A DNA stretch of 27,580 bases from Echinostoma caproni (GCA_900618425.1 UZAN01042083.1:1-27580), one strand, 5' to 3'. Counted from the stretch's first letter, positions 12,301 through 21,622 are shown. Notes: generated from the sequence alone by a model not told the origin. Program-made: numbers and translations.

Positions 12301-13997
12301 AGTGCGGATTTCGCCAATGACAACTACAAGAAATGCGGACCGTCTGTGAGTGAGCAGCCACCTGTCTCGAAATCGAACAAATTGTATGTGAAACTTGTCG
12401 CGGGGCAAACGAATGCTGCAAAGATCAAATTCGTTGCCTCTGTGACAGAAGGTTCGTTAGATGCCGTTGACTTCGTAAGCATCTATTTTAGTCAATCTAT
12501 TTGTTGTTGGTAATTGACGCTTTTTAATATTTGTGTGTGTGTTGTTATTGTACTGCATCGGATGTATCACCTTACTCCCTTTTGAACGTACTTCATCGAG
12601 TCTCTAGTATTTACTATACAAAATTTCTACAAAAAGTCTCTATCGTCAAAGGCTGGCAAAAGTATACATTGAAATATCGAGCACGCCGATGTTTGAATTA
12701 CCTATCGAAAGCACTAGAAAATTCATAACAAACATTCGCCTTCTCATTCAGTGTAAGGATGTGAATGTGTGCTAATGCATGTATGTATGTATGTATGTAT
12801 GTATGCATGTAATAGGTACGTGTGTATGTATGTATGCGTATATGAGTATCTGTAATCATGCCCGTATGTTTGTATGTATGTATGCATAAATTTATGATTG
12901 TATGCATTTCTTTTATATATGTATGTATGTATATATGCATGTATGTATGTCCGTCCTGCGTATGTATCTCTGGTCGGTTGCACTCATGCATCAGGCACGG
13001 CATGAGCAAATAAACGCATAAAACTACTCAAATTCATTCTATTTCGAATGCCGTCTTGTGCCTCTATTTGTGCCATACACACATCTTGCCGTATAACCGC
13101 ATTCACCAGTGTCGAATACCGCATCAGCAGAATAATCTACGCAAAATGCTGCATTTCAATTCCAACATTCAGTCACCACGGAAACTACTCGCGATCCCGG
13201 TTGTGGGGATTCCCAACTGGAAGTCTCCTCGTTAAAAAACGGTTGGACTGTCCCGATACCAGAAAATCAATTTACCGACGCTGCCACATGCGACTATGTG
13301 TTGACTGCCACAGAAGGGAAGACGATAAAACTGGAGTTTACAGAGTTCAAAGTGAGTCCGATTTCGCAAGTTTATCGAAAATCAATGTACCTATATCTAT
13401 GAACTAGCTTTATTCCATCAAATGCTACACTTTGTGCAATGCATCCGATCATATGAATGCTCTTAGTATTTTACAGACCAAACAGAAGACCAATAGTTTT
13501 AAAACGTAATCATTTACAATTCATTGAGATGGAATCCTTTCCTGCCCTCTTCGTTCTACCACTTGGCATCAGGTCGGAGCACAGTCGTCAGATTGTCGGG
13601 ACGATTATGTACAAGTTGGCAACAGCGCGGAGTTCGTCAATGACAACTACAAGAAATGCGGACCGTCTGTGAGTGAGCAGCCACCTGTCTCGAAATCGAA
13701 CAAATTGTATGTGAAACTTGTCGCGGGGCAAACGAATGCTGCAAAGATCAAATTCGTAGCTACCGTGACAGAAGGTGAGATGCACATTGTTCAGCTTTCT
13801 TAGACTTGTTTTCTTGTAAATTCGCTTTTACCTGTTTGTTTGTTATACGTAGTTTTGTTTGCCGATATTGTTTTAACTTCATCTTTCCGCAATCGACTTT
13901 TGCCTATTCAGATGCTGTTGATCGTCGCTACATATGTGGTCTGACAACCATCTTGCTTTCGTTGAGCACGATATTCTGTGAGTTCCCTTCTAAATAG
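6275..13997 (+). CDS. Secreted or surface three-CUB-domain protein, 8 exons
   Basis: Joining 6275-6332, 6543-6715, 6944-7145, 11656-11834, 12250-12451, 13173-13351, 13573-13774 and 13912-13997 gives 1281 nt, 426 residues plus stop, with no internal stop. Every intron is GT-AG and all phases agree (1,0,1,0,1,0,1). Residues 1-18 or so are a signal peptide (MRILVTIIVLQAAW). Three CUB domains follow, each with four cysteines: C28/C57/C85/C106, C155/C184/C212/C233 and C282/C311/C339/C360. Each has the CUB landmarks CG near the start, KLEFTEFK, a C..DYVQVG strand and NKLYVKLVAG. The tail (about 405-422) is hydrophobic and ends at residue 426, suiting a GPI-anchor signal or a short membrane anchor. 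CUB domains mediate extracellular protein-protein or carbohydrate contact, often with calcium. No protease or other enzyme domain is present. The partner is unknown; a role at the parasite surface is inference. Confidence 0.9.
6543..6715 (+). CDS. CUB gene exon 2: first half of CUB 1
   Basis: The acceptor ATATACAG precedes GTTCGC and the donor is AAA|GTGAGT, phase 0. It encodes residues 20-77 with C28 in HAGCGD and C57 in TCDYVL, ending KLEFTEFK. From about 6580 it is nearly identical to exon 6, while its first 40 bases differ. Confidence 0.92.
6944..7145 (+). CDS. CUB gene exon 3: second half of CUB 1
   Basis: The acceptor GGCATCAG precedes GTTGGAG and the donor is GAGG|GTGAGT, phase 1. It is 202 nt and encodes residues 78-144, with C85 in DCRDDYVQVG and C106 in KKCGPS. 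The central part is identical or nearly so to exons 5 and 7. The following intron is 4510 bp and carries LINE fragments. Confidence 0.93.
7146..8029 (+). other. Intron 3, first part, nothing recognised
   Basis: The 4.5-kb third intron begins with GTGAGT. This AT-rich first portion shows no extra CUB exon; the diagnostic KLEFTEFK and DYVQVG codings are absent. No repeat family was recognised. Confidence 0.5.
8030..9030 (+). mobile_element. CR1/jockey-type LINE fragment, RT 3' half
   Basis: On the plus strand, shifting frames give the late part of a non-LTR reverse transcriptase and its C-terminal tail. In order: an NNCFFVR...TRFCGSAF block (8060-8130), EIPQGD (the G-P-Q-G motif, near 8145-8160), KYADEV (YADD box, last Asp changed to Glu, near 8229-8246), SEHINTVFSK (near 8515-8545), then a LTYISNKLSHQILSDP block (8770-8820). 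The encoded enzyme would copy LINE RNA into DNA at a nick in the target. Stops and frameshifts interrupt every part and the 5' half of the element is missing, as usual for 5'-truncated LINE copies. It sits in intron 3 in the same sense as the gene. Confidence 0.65.
9130..10690 (-). mobile_element. CR1/jockey-type LINE fragment, inverted
   Basis: On the minus strand, from 10690 downwards, come PECWRLVRITPTP (near 10350-10400), a RPIALL block, FAYKHNHSTPDAL (10180-10230) and SSLDCSSAIDSV (RT motif A, 10080-10130). Further on are FAHKIQSDS and LHRDLRACK near 9250-9325, the C-terminal tail seen also in the LINE at 18000-19560. This is a non-LTR retrotransposon RT remnant with stops and frame changes. 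Its 3' end faces the 3' end of the plus-strand LINE at 8030-9030, only about 100 bp away. It lies antisense in intron 3 of the CUB gene. The part between motif A and the tail (about 9350-9950) is not readable to me. Confidence 0.65.
10691..11655 (+). other. Intron 3, last part, nothing recognised
   Basis: No CUB exon, RT motif or RNA gene was recognised between the LINE and the acceptor TTTAG at 11651-11655. A frame that runs into exon 4 from about 11595 has no ATG and is intronic. Confidence 0.5.
11656..11834 (+). CDS. CUB gene exon 4: first half of CUB 2
   Basis: The acceptor CATTTAG precedes TCGCGG and the donor is AAA|GTGAGT. It is 179 nt, encoding residues 145-204 with C155 in ANCGDP and C184 in TCDYVL. 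It is the most divergent of the three first-half exons, with ITNKPFTGA where the others have IPENQFTDA. The phase fits the end of exon 3, giving Val145. Confidence 0.92.
12250..12451 (+). CDS. CUB gene exon 5: second half of CUB 2
   Basis: The acceptor CTGACCAG precedes GTTGGACC. It is 202 nt, residues 205-271, with C212 in TCTEDYVQVG and C233. The donor GAAG|GTTCGT is weaker than the others (T at +3). The 5' 50 bases differ from exons 3 and 7, but about 120 bases from AATGACAAC onward are base-for-base the same. Confidence 0.92.
12776..12963. repeat. TGTA-type microsatellite in intron 5
   Basis: Imperfect tandem TGTA/TGCA units run for almost 190 bases, with interruptions. The apparent open frames on the minus strand (repeating HTYI) are translation of this repeat and not genes. 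Confidence 0.9.
13173..13351 (+). CDS. CUB gene exon 6: first half of CUB 3
   Basis: The acceptor CATTCAG precedes TCACCACG and the donor is AAA|GTGAGT. It is 179 nt, residues 272-331, with C282 in PGCGDS and C311. From the KNGWTVPI codons to its 3' end it is identical to exon 2. Confidence 0.92.
13573..13774 (+). CDS. CUB gene exon 7: second half of CUB 3
   Basis: The acceptor GGCATCAG precedes GTCGGAGC and the donor is GAAG|GTGAGA. It is 202 nt, residues 332-398, with C339 and C360. It differs from exon 3 at only a handful of bases. Confidence 0.93.
13912..13997 (+). CDS. CUB gene exon 8: hydrophobic C-terminal tail and stop
   Basis: The acceptor CTATTCAG precedes ATGCTG, and its phase joins exon 7 to give Asp399. 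It encodes a short DAVDRRY spacer, a hydrophobic run ICGLTTILLSLSTIF and CEFPSK before TAG at 13995-13997. The placement of a small-residue/charged spacer and terminal hydrophobic run suggests GPI anchoring. A very short membrane anchor is the alternative; the polar last six residues argue a little against a classic GPI signal. Confidence 0.75.
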
Positions 13998-14999
13998 TCC
14001 TTTATTTCTATGGTGACATTATTTCATCGTGTAGTTATAAAGATAGACTGTTTAAAGCCTGTGCATACACACAGACGTTCGTTCCCATTCCTGTCTACGT
14101 GAAGCCTTGAGCAGTCCGTCCGATGAGGAGTGCCTTGACGGATAACCCGTAACAGAATTGTTTGCAATCATGTTGTGCTTATTATTCTTGTACTGCATTT
14201 CCGTTCAAAATCCCTCGGAGCCCTTGCTTTTATTTACCGACATTCATGTTGATCTGACAAATCTGTTGTCATTTGTGATGTTCACTTTCCATTGAGGAGA
14301 GTTCATTGTATATCATGCAGTGGGTTATCATCCACCCCTTTGTATCATCAGTTTCGATCAAATGAATGGAATTCCGGGGTGGACGGTTTTCGACTGCATC
14401 GACAGGGTGACGATTGCGAGAGATGAACTAGATTTATAATTTCACATAAATGCACATATGCGTGTATGTATATCGCTATATAACCACACTGTTCCCCTTT
14501 TCTCTTCAGTCAATACACACAATTAGATTGGTTCGGGCCCCACTGTCTTCCACGGCGGTCAAATAGTTTCTTACCTCATCACTTGCACCCGTGGTCTTTA
14601 TGTTGAAAAAGCGAAAATACTAAATATATATTGATGCATGTTGAGAATAAAAACCATTCTATGCACTCCTTTCTCTGTTCTTGTTTTGCATTAGAGCAAA
14701 GAACATACGAGCAAGCCGCAGACATTGTCAAACGTGGAAATGCAGCGAATTTGTACTGGACATCCATTGAGCAGTATTTCTGTGTTATCTTTTGTTTTGA
14801 ACAGTTCACTAGTTGGAACACTACCGTGTACCGTTTCTCTAAAGTGTCCCACTCCCAAGAACATTAGGTTGTTTTCTAGTCCCGTGAGCAGGTCGATCCG
14901 AGGTTTTCGCGCATGGAGTCGATTATCGATTACAGAACGCTATTTCTTTCACAGTTTGTACAATGCCCACTCACTATGTCATCGAAATGCAAGAATAAA
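13998..14999 (+). other. Presumed 3' untranslated region and flank
   Basis: No coding signal follows the stop. AATAAA occurs at 14646-14651 and 14994-14999 on the plus strand, either of which could be the poly(A) signal and give a trailer of about 0.65-1.0 kb. No choice between them is possible from sequence alone. Confidence 0.4.
14646..14651 (+). terminator. Candidate poly(A) signal AATAAA
   Basis: First plus-strand AATAAA after the CUB stop codon, about 650 bases downstream. Confidence 0.35.
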
Positions 15000-15189
15000 T
15001 TAGCTTCATCTCTCAGATCCATATAGAGTTGGATGTAAAACTGGAAGAAGGGATCAGTTAGATGGTAAGCGTATCATAACGGTATTCCTATTCGAGCAAC
15101 AAGAAATGCAATTAGAACTAACCACCGATTGTTTAGCACGGATTGAGTGAACAACAAGACGAGAGGAAGATACAGTTGAGTGAATCGGT

Positions 15190-15600
15190 TGATATGTGTC
15201 AATACCATGTTCCATTAAACTAAAATTGAATTTACATGGGCATAGAAAGAGAAGTCGTTTCAGCTTATCTACGGGTAGTTCAAAAGATTTTCTCGGATTT
15301 TCTATACAACTGCCAATCAATTCGATGTTCTCTTGGAGCGGTACATTGATATATAATGAAGTAACATCCAGCGAGAAAATCTGCTTCTTGGCTAATTTGA
15401 TAGATGCAATATGACTGACGAAATGAAGGAAGTCTCCCCGACTGAACTTGTCGATATATCTTGTGAACCACTGGGGCAGATTGGCTGGCCACTTTGGCAT
15501 GGCCATAGAACGTAGAATTACTCATATTAAAAATGGGACGGAGTGGTACTCTATCCTTGTAGATCTGATGTAGTCCGTGTAGCCGCGGTATGGTGTTCTC
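15190..15600 (-). mobile_element. Penelope-like element, RT fragment
   Basis: Reading from 15600 down on the minus strand gives PRLHGLHQIYKDRVPLRPI, then NMSNSTFYGHAKW with a frame change, FSLDVTSLYINVPLQENIEL, LPVDKLKRLLFLC and FNGTWY, after which similarity is lost. This order is the reverse transcriptase of Penelope-like retroelements, with the first catalytic Asp in SLDVTSLY intact. The YxDD part and C-terminal GIY-YIG nuclease are absent here. It is non-functional: truncated both sides and frameshifted. It lies downstream (in minus sense) of another Penelope-like fragment at 16976-17924 that carries the missing C-terminal half, so the two are in the wrong order to be one simple copy. Confidence 0.8.
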
Positions 15601-16502
15601 GACAGGTCAATGCGTGGGAGTGCGTTGCGGACCAGCTAGATTTCATTCTAATCAAGGTTTGCAATCTATCACTCTAACGAGGCCAACGTCAATTAGCGGG
15701 AGAATGATGAAACTTCATGGAAGAGGAAAAATCATCCACCAGGATGAGGCGATCAAAATGAAGAACATGTAAATGTATATGCGGTTGGATGCTGTAACAC
15801 GTACCATCAGGTCTTATAGCAATCAGATAATGATATAACGGGAAACGAAAGGTCTTGAGACCTCAGACAGACAGAGTTTCGACCAAATCAGTGGAAGCTA
15901 GGAAGCATATCAACTAAATAAACCGACATGCACATGGACTGAGTGATATGGCTCAAGCCTGAAACACATTATTCTCGCATATTTAATATCAAATGACATC
16001 TCTTCGACACAAGTCTAATAATTGAGTCTGCATGCTGACGAAATCTCACCTCTTCTGTTATCGATCAAACCATCTGATCCATCTTGTCCCAGCGGAAGTC
16101 AATTCGTTGCACTTCGCCATGGATGACTAAACATTTTCACATTTTTGTCCAATTCATTTGACCTATCCATAAATTTTGGCACATATCCCGACTAATGAAA
16201 ACCTCCTCAATGACAATTCGGCATAAGGAGGATCTAATCAACAGATATTGCTTTGTTATCACACTGCAATACTTACCCGAATCATGAGGAAGCTAATGAA
16301 AAATGCTCGAGAATAATCAATTGAAATGCAGTAGTAATACTAGTCTTTATAAATATAATCAGTTTGCATAACTGATTCAAACCGCGAGTGGCATCAACTG
16401 CTAGAAGTGTTCGACTCTGCATACAAGGCCATGAAATTTACGGAGGCGGTAGAAGCAGATGACCAAATACCGTTTCAATGTGTACCTCTTATTAGAAGAC
16501 TT
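15601..16502. other. Unassigned DNA
   Basis: No recognised gene. Small frames only. It may include decayed Penelope-like 5' sequence, but I see no motif. Confidence 0.4.
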
Positions 16503-16782
16503 GATGGCTCTATAAGAGGCCATGTTTACCGCACGAAAACTTGAAGTGAACAATGCACGAGTTTGTACAGTTTGGTAGCGAATAATCTGAAGAGAAACCT
16601 GCTAAGATGTTTTGCATCTATAGCTCGGAGAATCTGCTAACACTAATTATTGGAAGAGGAACTCAACATGCTTGGAAGCAATGGCTACTCTGACCGTTTC
16701 ATGGAACGAAATATAATGAAACAGGTACCGAACATATGCCCTAATTGGAAGGAATAGAAGGATGTATTCTGTAGTCATCCTT
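16503..16782. repeat. 280-bp direct repeat, copy 1
   Basis: It matches 19928-20207 over 280 bases without indels and with about five or six differences. Sequence on both sides differs between copies, so the ends are sharp. There are no obvious terminal inverted repeats and no coding motif. The identity of the repeat is unknown. Confidence 0.9.
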
Positions 16783-16975
16783 TCATGTGATTTGAAGCAC
16801 AGTTTCCCTGTAAGGAATTTGAATAAAGCAACCAAAAACACAGGTTTGCACAATGCATTCTGGATCATTTCACTGCATCTGTAGACGTGCATACCGCATC
16901 TATGTGATCATTAGTAAATAACATAATCATAAACAGAGAAAGGTTGCGGTCAAAATTACTCACCAAACAGACTTG

Positions 16976-17924
16976 TTACCAAGGTAGCGCCAGAGTGATA
17001 AGCCATTCACGCTGTTTACACAGTTTGGGATGGTAATTTAGAATGGCTAGTGTCTCGGCATATTTCAGAATGTTGGTGTTGTTTGTGTTGTAGAGGATTC
17101 CGAACGCGTCGTGCAGCACGACACTGTTTCAGTTCGACCAGGTGTTGTGTGGTCGGCGAACTGAGTTTCTGACGCGTCATTGGTGGCCTCATACTTCCGA
17201 AGTTCCCACTTATTGTTTTCGGAAGCCAGACCGGGATGTACTCGGTAACGCGGTTGTCTCTCCGTTCTGCCAATGTTGATGGCCGAGCATCCACACTTGA
17301 ACTGATAAATACAATTAGATTTGGCGTGGGGAGACAGCAGTTAGTTCACCGATGGTATTGGTAACCGAGCGGTTGTAAAAGCAACGATGGGGGAGCTGCG
17401 TAGTAGGTGCGCTTAACGGCTGATTTTAGGCGCTTAGTAATCAGGTAGCTGATATCGTCAACTGTGAAGGGTAGTTTCAGGACCACTGTCATCTTATCTG
17501 CACCTGGCGTCTTTTTGCGAGTACGCTTGGGTTGGGAGTGCAACAAGATCAACCCTTTCGAATGTCCGTTAGAGTGTAAAACTTTTCTGATTTCGTCATA
17601 TTCCTTATCCAATGTATCCATTGTGCAAATCAGCCGCGCCCTGTAGGAGAGCGTCCAAACTGAACCAATCTTATATCCCATTGGAGCGAAGCTAATAAAA
17701 TTCAGATGTTTTCCGGACCATGTATCCTTCCGGCACACAGATCTTCCGATTGATCCATCGGTTCGGCGTGAAACCTCCACATTCAAAAAGGCGATGTTGT
17801 CTTGGGTATCAGTGTGGCGTGTCAAGGTTATGTTCGGGTGAAGATTTGTATTTGTATTTGTGTAACTTTTGTAAGCTGAGAAATGCTTACATTTCGGTTC
17901 AAAATTGTACACTGGTCGTAACAT
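16976..17924 (-). mobile_element. Penelope-like element, C-terminal RT and GIY-YIG fragment
   Basis: From 17924 down, an open frame of 192 codons gives NLHPNITLTRHTDTQDNIAFLNVEV, the post-YxDD part of Penelope-like RT. It is followed by VCRKDTWSGKHLNFISFAP, RARLICTMDTLDKE and a LPFTVDDISYLITKRLKSA block, the linker typical of these elements. After a frame change near 17340 come SNCIYQFKCGC and INIGRTER, the GIY-YIG endonuclease core, then VTEYIPVWL in another frame, and finally LAILNYHPKLC...LALPW-stop at 16976. Penelope-like enzymes copy RNA at a nick made by this nuclease. The RT catalytic half is missing upstream: a 5'-truncated copy with frameshifts. The 192-codon stretch is the longest open remnant in the retroelement region, suggesting a fairly young copy. 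Confidence 0.85.
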
Positions 17925-17999
17925 CGGAGAAAATATAGAAGTATAAACAAATTCAATAGAGTGTTATGTAAAAACAATAAATGTCTCTAATGTTGGATT

Positions 18000-19560
18000 C
18001 ATTCAATTTAGGATTGACGTAATTCATTTATATCTCGGTCCTTGTTGGTCAAGATGCGAGCCAAATACGGTACAGTGTAGTTTTTATAAATGTTTATTTG
18101 GAAGGGTAGGGGTATCGATAAGAGGAACGAGTGACCATTGGCAGCGACAAGAAGATAAGTCAAAATGCAAAGAATGGGAGGTGTCGTTTATAATCTTATT
18201 GGCAAAGGTCATGCAAGACTTCATATGACCATCAATAAGCTCTATAAATACTTACTCGCCAGAAATTATAGATGCACGGCTTATTATCAATAATCCACGA
18301 CGGACAGTTTTGAAGTCTTGTTTCAATAAACCGGGAAATAATACAGGGGAGCAGTAAAGTAAAATAGGGAAAACGCATTGTTTAACAAAAGAGAACAAAA
18401 CTTGTTGTGAAGTGCGAAATTGTCTGAACTTTCGGAGCTGAAGTTTTACCATGCAGTTCTGAATGTGTGCCGACCACCCAAGATTATTATCGATAGTAAC
18501 ACCCAGATATTTGGTTTAAATCCCTCTAGACCAAGATTACCATTAAGGGTTACAGAGTCTGACAGGAATGTAGAGCGGGAAGGACTACAAATGCATTCCA
18601 AGCACTTAGATATGTTAAGAATAAGGCCAGGCTAGTTTGAAAACTATTCGATTTGGGATAGATTTTCCGTGAAGGAAGAAAATTCCGAAGACGAAGAAAC
18701 GGTCTGACATAAAGCAACATTGTTAGCATACTTTTATATATGAACANCAGCACCTTGAAGCACACCAGAATTATTGACTAGAGGACTTGGGGTATTCCTG
18801 CCCAGCTTTGTGCACTGGGTGCTTTCGGTAAAATAAACAGAAAGCCATGAAACCAGCCGTCTCGAGGTGCCAAACAAATCAAGCTTAAAAAAGAGGAATG
18901 ACCGGGATACAGAATCAAAAGCAGACAAATAATTGAGCAAAACACAACGAACAGGTTTGGTAAGCTGTTGAATGACTCGCGTATAAAGTGGACCAGGGTA
19001 GACACAGTATCCAACGTGGATCTGTTGGGTTTATACGCGAATTGAAGAGGGTCATGGGGGATGACGACAAGTGATTGTAAGCGACTCAGGATGGCTTCGT
19101 CAGTCAACTTTAGAACTATAGATATCAATGCGATGGGACGAAAATGCTTTGCACGATCGATTGAGGATGTGGTCTTTAGAACAGGTTATATGGTCACTGG
19201 TCGCCAGGAGTCCGGGATCATCTGTGCAGAAAGAGACTCATTGATGAGGGATGTCATCATACTAGTTAGAGGGGCTGCTCCAAACTTGAGAAACCCTGGG
19301 AAAAGTCCATCAGGGCCCGCAGATGACGATGGTTTGAAGGAACGTAAAAGCTAAAAATGTCATCATTAGAGAAAGAGAACAGATCAGAATAGGAAACCTC
19401 ACATGGGAAAGGGGGTATCTGGGTATGATTAGACGGATAAAGAAATGCAGCATTAAGGATATTTACATCCGCATCACTGTTCACGTTTTTCCCTTTTTTG
19501 TCCACTAAGAAGACGAATTCCTTGCCACAGAAACCTTGTGTTTTTCGTTTGCAAGATTTG
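18000..19560 (-). mobile_element. CR1/jockey-type LINE, RT region
   Basis: Minus-strand reading from 19560 gives a long block ending PFPCEVSYSDLFSF (19370-19430), FRPIALISIVLKLTDE (19080-19130), QFAYKPNRSTLDTVSTLVHF (18990-19050), SAFDSVSRS (motif A, about 18910), GVLQGA (18748-18766) and KYANNVAL (18710-18733). Next is a FRTSQQVLFSFVKQCV...PILLYCSP block (18320-18430) and the tail FANKIINDTSHSLHFDL (18130-18190). This is a non-LTR reverse transcriptase. The catalytic YADD box reads YANN, so both essential Asp are lost, and the stretch between GVLQGA and YANN is missing at a single N. The same family of sequence lies at 9130-10690. Decayed upstream sequence may extend to about 19860. Confidence 0.8.
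18747..18747. other. Single N within LINE RT
   Basis: The N falls between GVLQGA and the YADD-equivalent box. In related RTs about 20 residues separate these, but here almost none do, so sequence has been lost or collapsed at this join. Confidence 0.7.
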
Positions 19561-19927
19561 GGAAGCGAACTTCTTTAAACGTGTCATCTCAGCCCTAATT
19601 AGGTTGGAATAGTACATTACAGCAGATGGATGATGATATTTATAGGATTATTCCTTTTGTCTTCGTAGTGAGTTCAAGCTAGGAGATGCATTTTTGCCGT
19701 TGAAAAAACAGCGTTTGCTTGGGACAGCAAAAATGGAAAATCGAATTCATTGTTTCGGTTAAAAGAGTGACACAGTCAAGAAGTAGTGAATAAGAAGCAA
19801 ATCAAGATTGGGCAACCGTTATGGAACGACAGAGAAGGTTGATGAAAAGTTACGAAGATGAAACCTGATCTGCTTTGATCGTATGAATGTTGGATATGCA
19901 GAGCGGAAGTATATCTTTGGAAGACAC

Positions 19928-20207
19928 GATGGCTCTATAAGAGACCATGTTTACCGCACGAAAACTTGAAGTGAACAATGCACGAGTTTGTACAGTTTGG
20001 TAGCGAATAATCTGAAGAGAAACCTGCTAAGATGTTTTGCATCTATAGCTCGGAGAATCTGCTAACACTAATTATTGGAAGAGGAACTCAACATGCTTGG
20101 AAGCAATGGCTACTCTGACCGTTTCATGGAACGAAATATAATGGAACAGGTACCTAACATATACCCTAATTGGAAGGAATAGAAGGATGTATTCGGTAGT
20201 CATCCTT
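19928..20207. repeat. 280-bp direct repeat, copy 2
   Basis: Same orientation and length as 16503-16782. Together the two copies bracket the Penelope-like C-terminal fragment and the LINE. Confidence 0.9.
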
Positions 20208-21426
20208 GTAGGTGCAAATGTGCCGCTGAAAACCTCCTAATGCGATTGAATGGAGCGGTGAAAGCCACATTGAATGCCGCCCATCTACGCTGCTCTTCAA
20301 ACAGTTCATCACTGATAAACTTACCGAATAAAGACAAACTACGGATATTGATCGCTTCAATGATTGTTTACTCTTTCAGGTGCGCTTGTGACGCACGTAG
20401 AGTGGAAAATATCAGTATTGGATCCGTGTTTTCAAACGAACTTGAAATTGCAGACCCTGATTCTTGAACAGCTGAACGTCAACTCTAGCTGTTACCAGAT
20501 TGAGGATGAATTATAAATATGGTGCAACACAAACGAGTGTACTCCGGATTCCAACATACCTGTGTTCCTCTTATCGTGTGCATAACAAAATCCGGGTCTC
20601 CGATCCCCTTGATGTACACTAAAACAAAGTCTCCGATATTAGTGGAGAATGTACTGCCGAATGTGACCAGGCACCGACTAATTGCAGATTATCGCTGCAA
20701 AATTTTAACACCGAATTCATTCTCATCCCCAAGTAATGCCCTTTGTTTGCGTACAACCGACAATCATAATTTGAGGTTACAAAACTGGAACAAACCGTTT
20801 TTTTCGACTAATGGGCATTGGTCAAGTGGTGATAAGAGACACATATATGCGAATGCAATACGAATTTACAAAGAAATGGCGGTAATTGACTCTCAGGTCT
20901 TTGTAGGCGAGCATGCTTCCTTGTTCCGACTATGAGAGTTTTGAACCGCATGTCATTCGTCAATTTCAGCAAGTGATGAACTAACTCACAAGCATGACCT
21001 GGGCGATCGTCGTTTTCCCACCTCTGAAGCATGATTAATTCATGTAACGTACTTAATGAACTGCACAGTGCAAATTGCATCTCCTGGACACCTTTTCTAA
21101 GCTTCATCTGTTTAGTACAGATATGATGAAAATCCATTTAGTTGGATTAGGTGGTAATGAGCTGCCTTCACATTAAATCTAACAACTGTTAACCACACCG
21201 CCACTTGTTGAGCACACAAGAGATAAAACACTCCGGTTGACCTTCCAACGGTTCGTCATGACAAGGAGGAGTGAGCACATTTCCCATATGTATATAGGTG
21301 ATGCATATCGCCAATAAAATATTCCACTTGCCGTTTTGTTCTTTGCTTGTATGGTTCAGCAAATCACTCAAAAATATGAATCTACACAACAGCATTGGAA
21401 TTATAAGTTCCAAGTATTGATCGGAT
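20208..21426. other. Unassigned DNA with one 138-codon frame
   Basis: The plus-strand frame 20519-20935 has an ATG and 138 codons but no family signature that I recognise, no signal peptide and no splice-site context. It may be chance. No other feature was seen. Confidence 0.35.
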
Positions 21427-21622
21427 CACCTGTCCTTTTAGTTCAGTATTTTTCTTTCTTCAGCAGTGGTGCATCCTCTATTGAAGAGAAACAATCATAC
21501 TCGTGAACCACTTTCTATGGATGCAATTTTCACCTCCATTGTTCTCAATAACACTGCGATACTGGAGATATTCTCGTTCTTTCTTTGTAATTTCTGTTTA
21601 CTTGCCTAACTTTTTACATATT
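21427..21622. repeat. 196-bp tandem copy 1, left of N
   Basis: Matches 21624-21819 base for base in length, with about five substitutions. A single N separates the copies. Confidence 0.95.

Noticed and set aside
12698..13009. Open frames of repeated HTYI/THTY on the minus strand
   Set aside because: They translate the TGTA microsatellite in intron 5 and have no independent coding signal.
13806..13911. Longer frame upstream of exon 8 as a separate small protein
   Set aside because: It also lacks an ATG at its start. The CTATTCAG acceptor at 13911 with matching phase explains the downstream coding part.
14100..14150. Hammerhead-like CCGATGAGGAGTGCC
   Set aside because: The core should read CTGANGA and be followed by CGAAAC. 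Here it is CCGATGA and ends in CGGATAAC, with no supporting promoter boxes.
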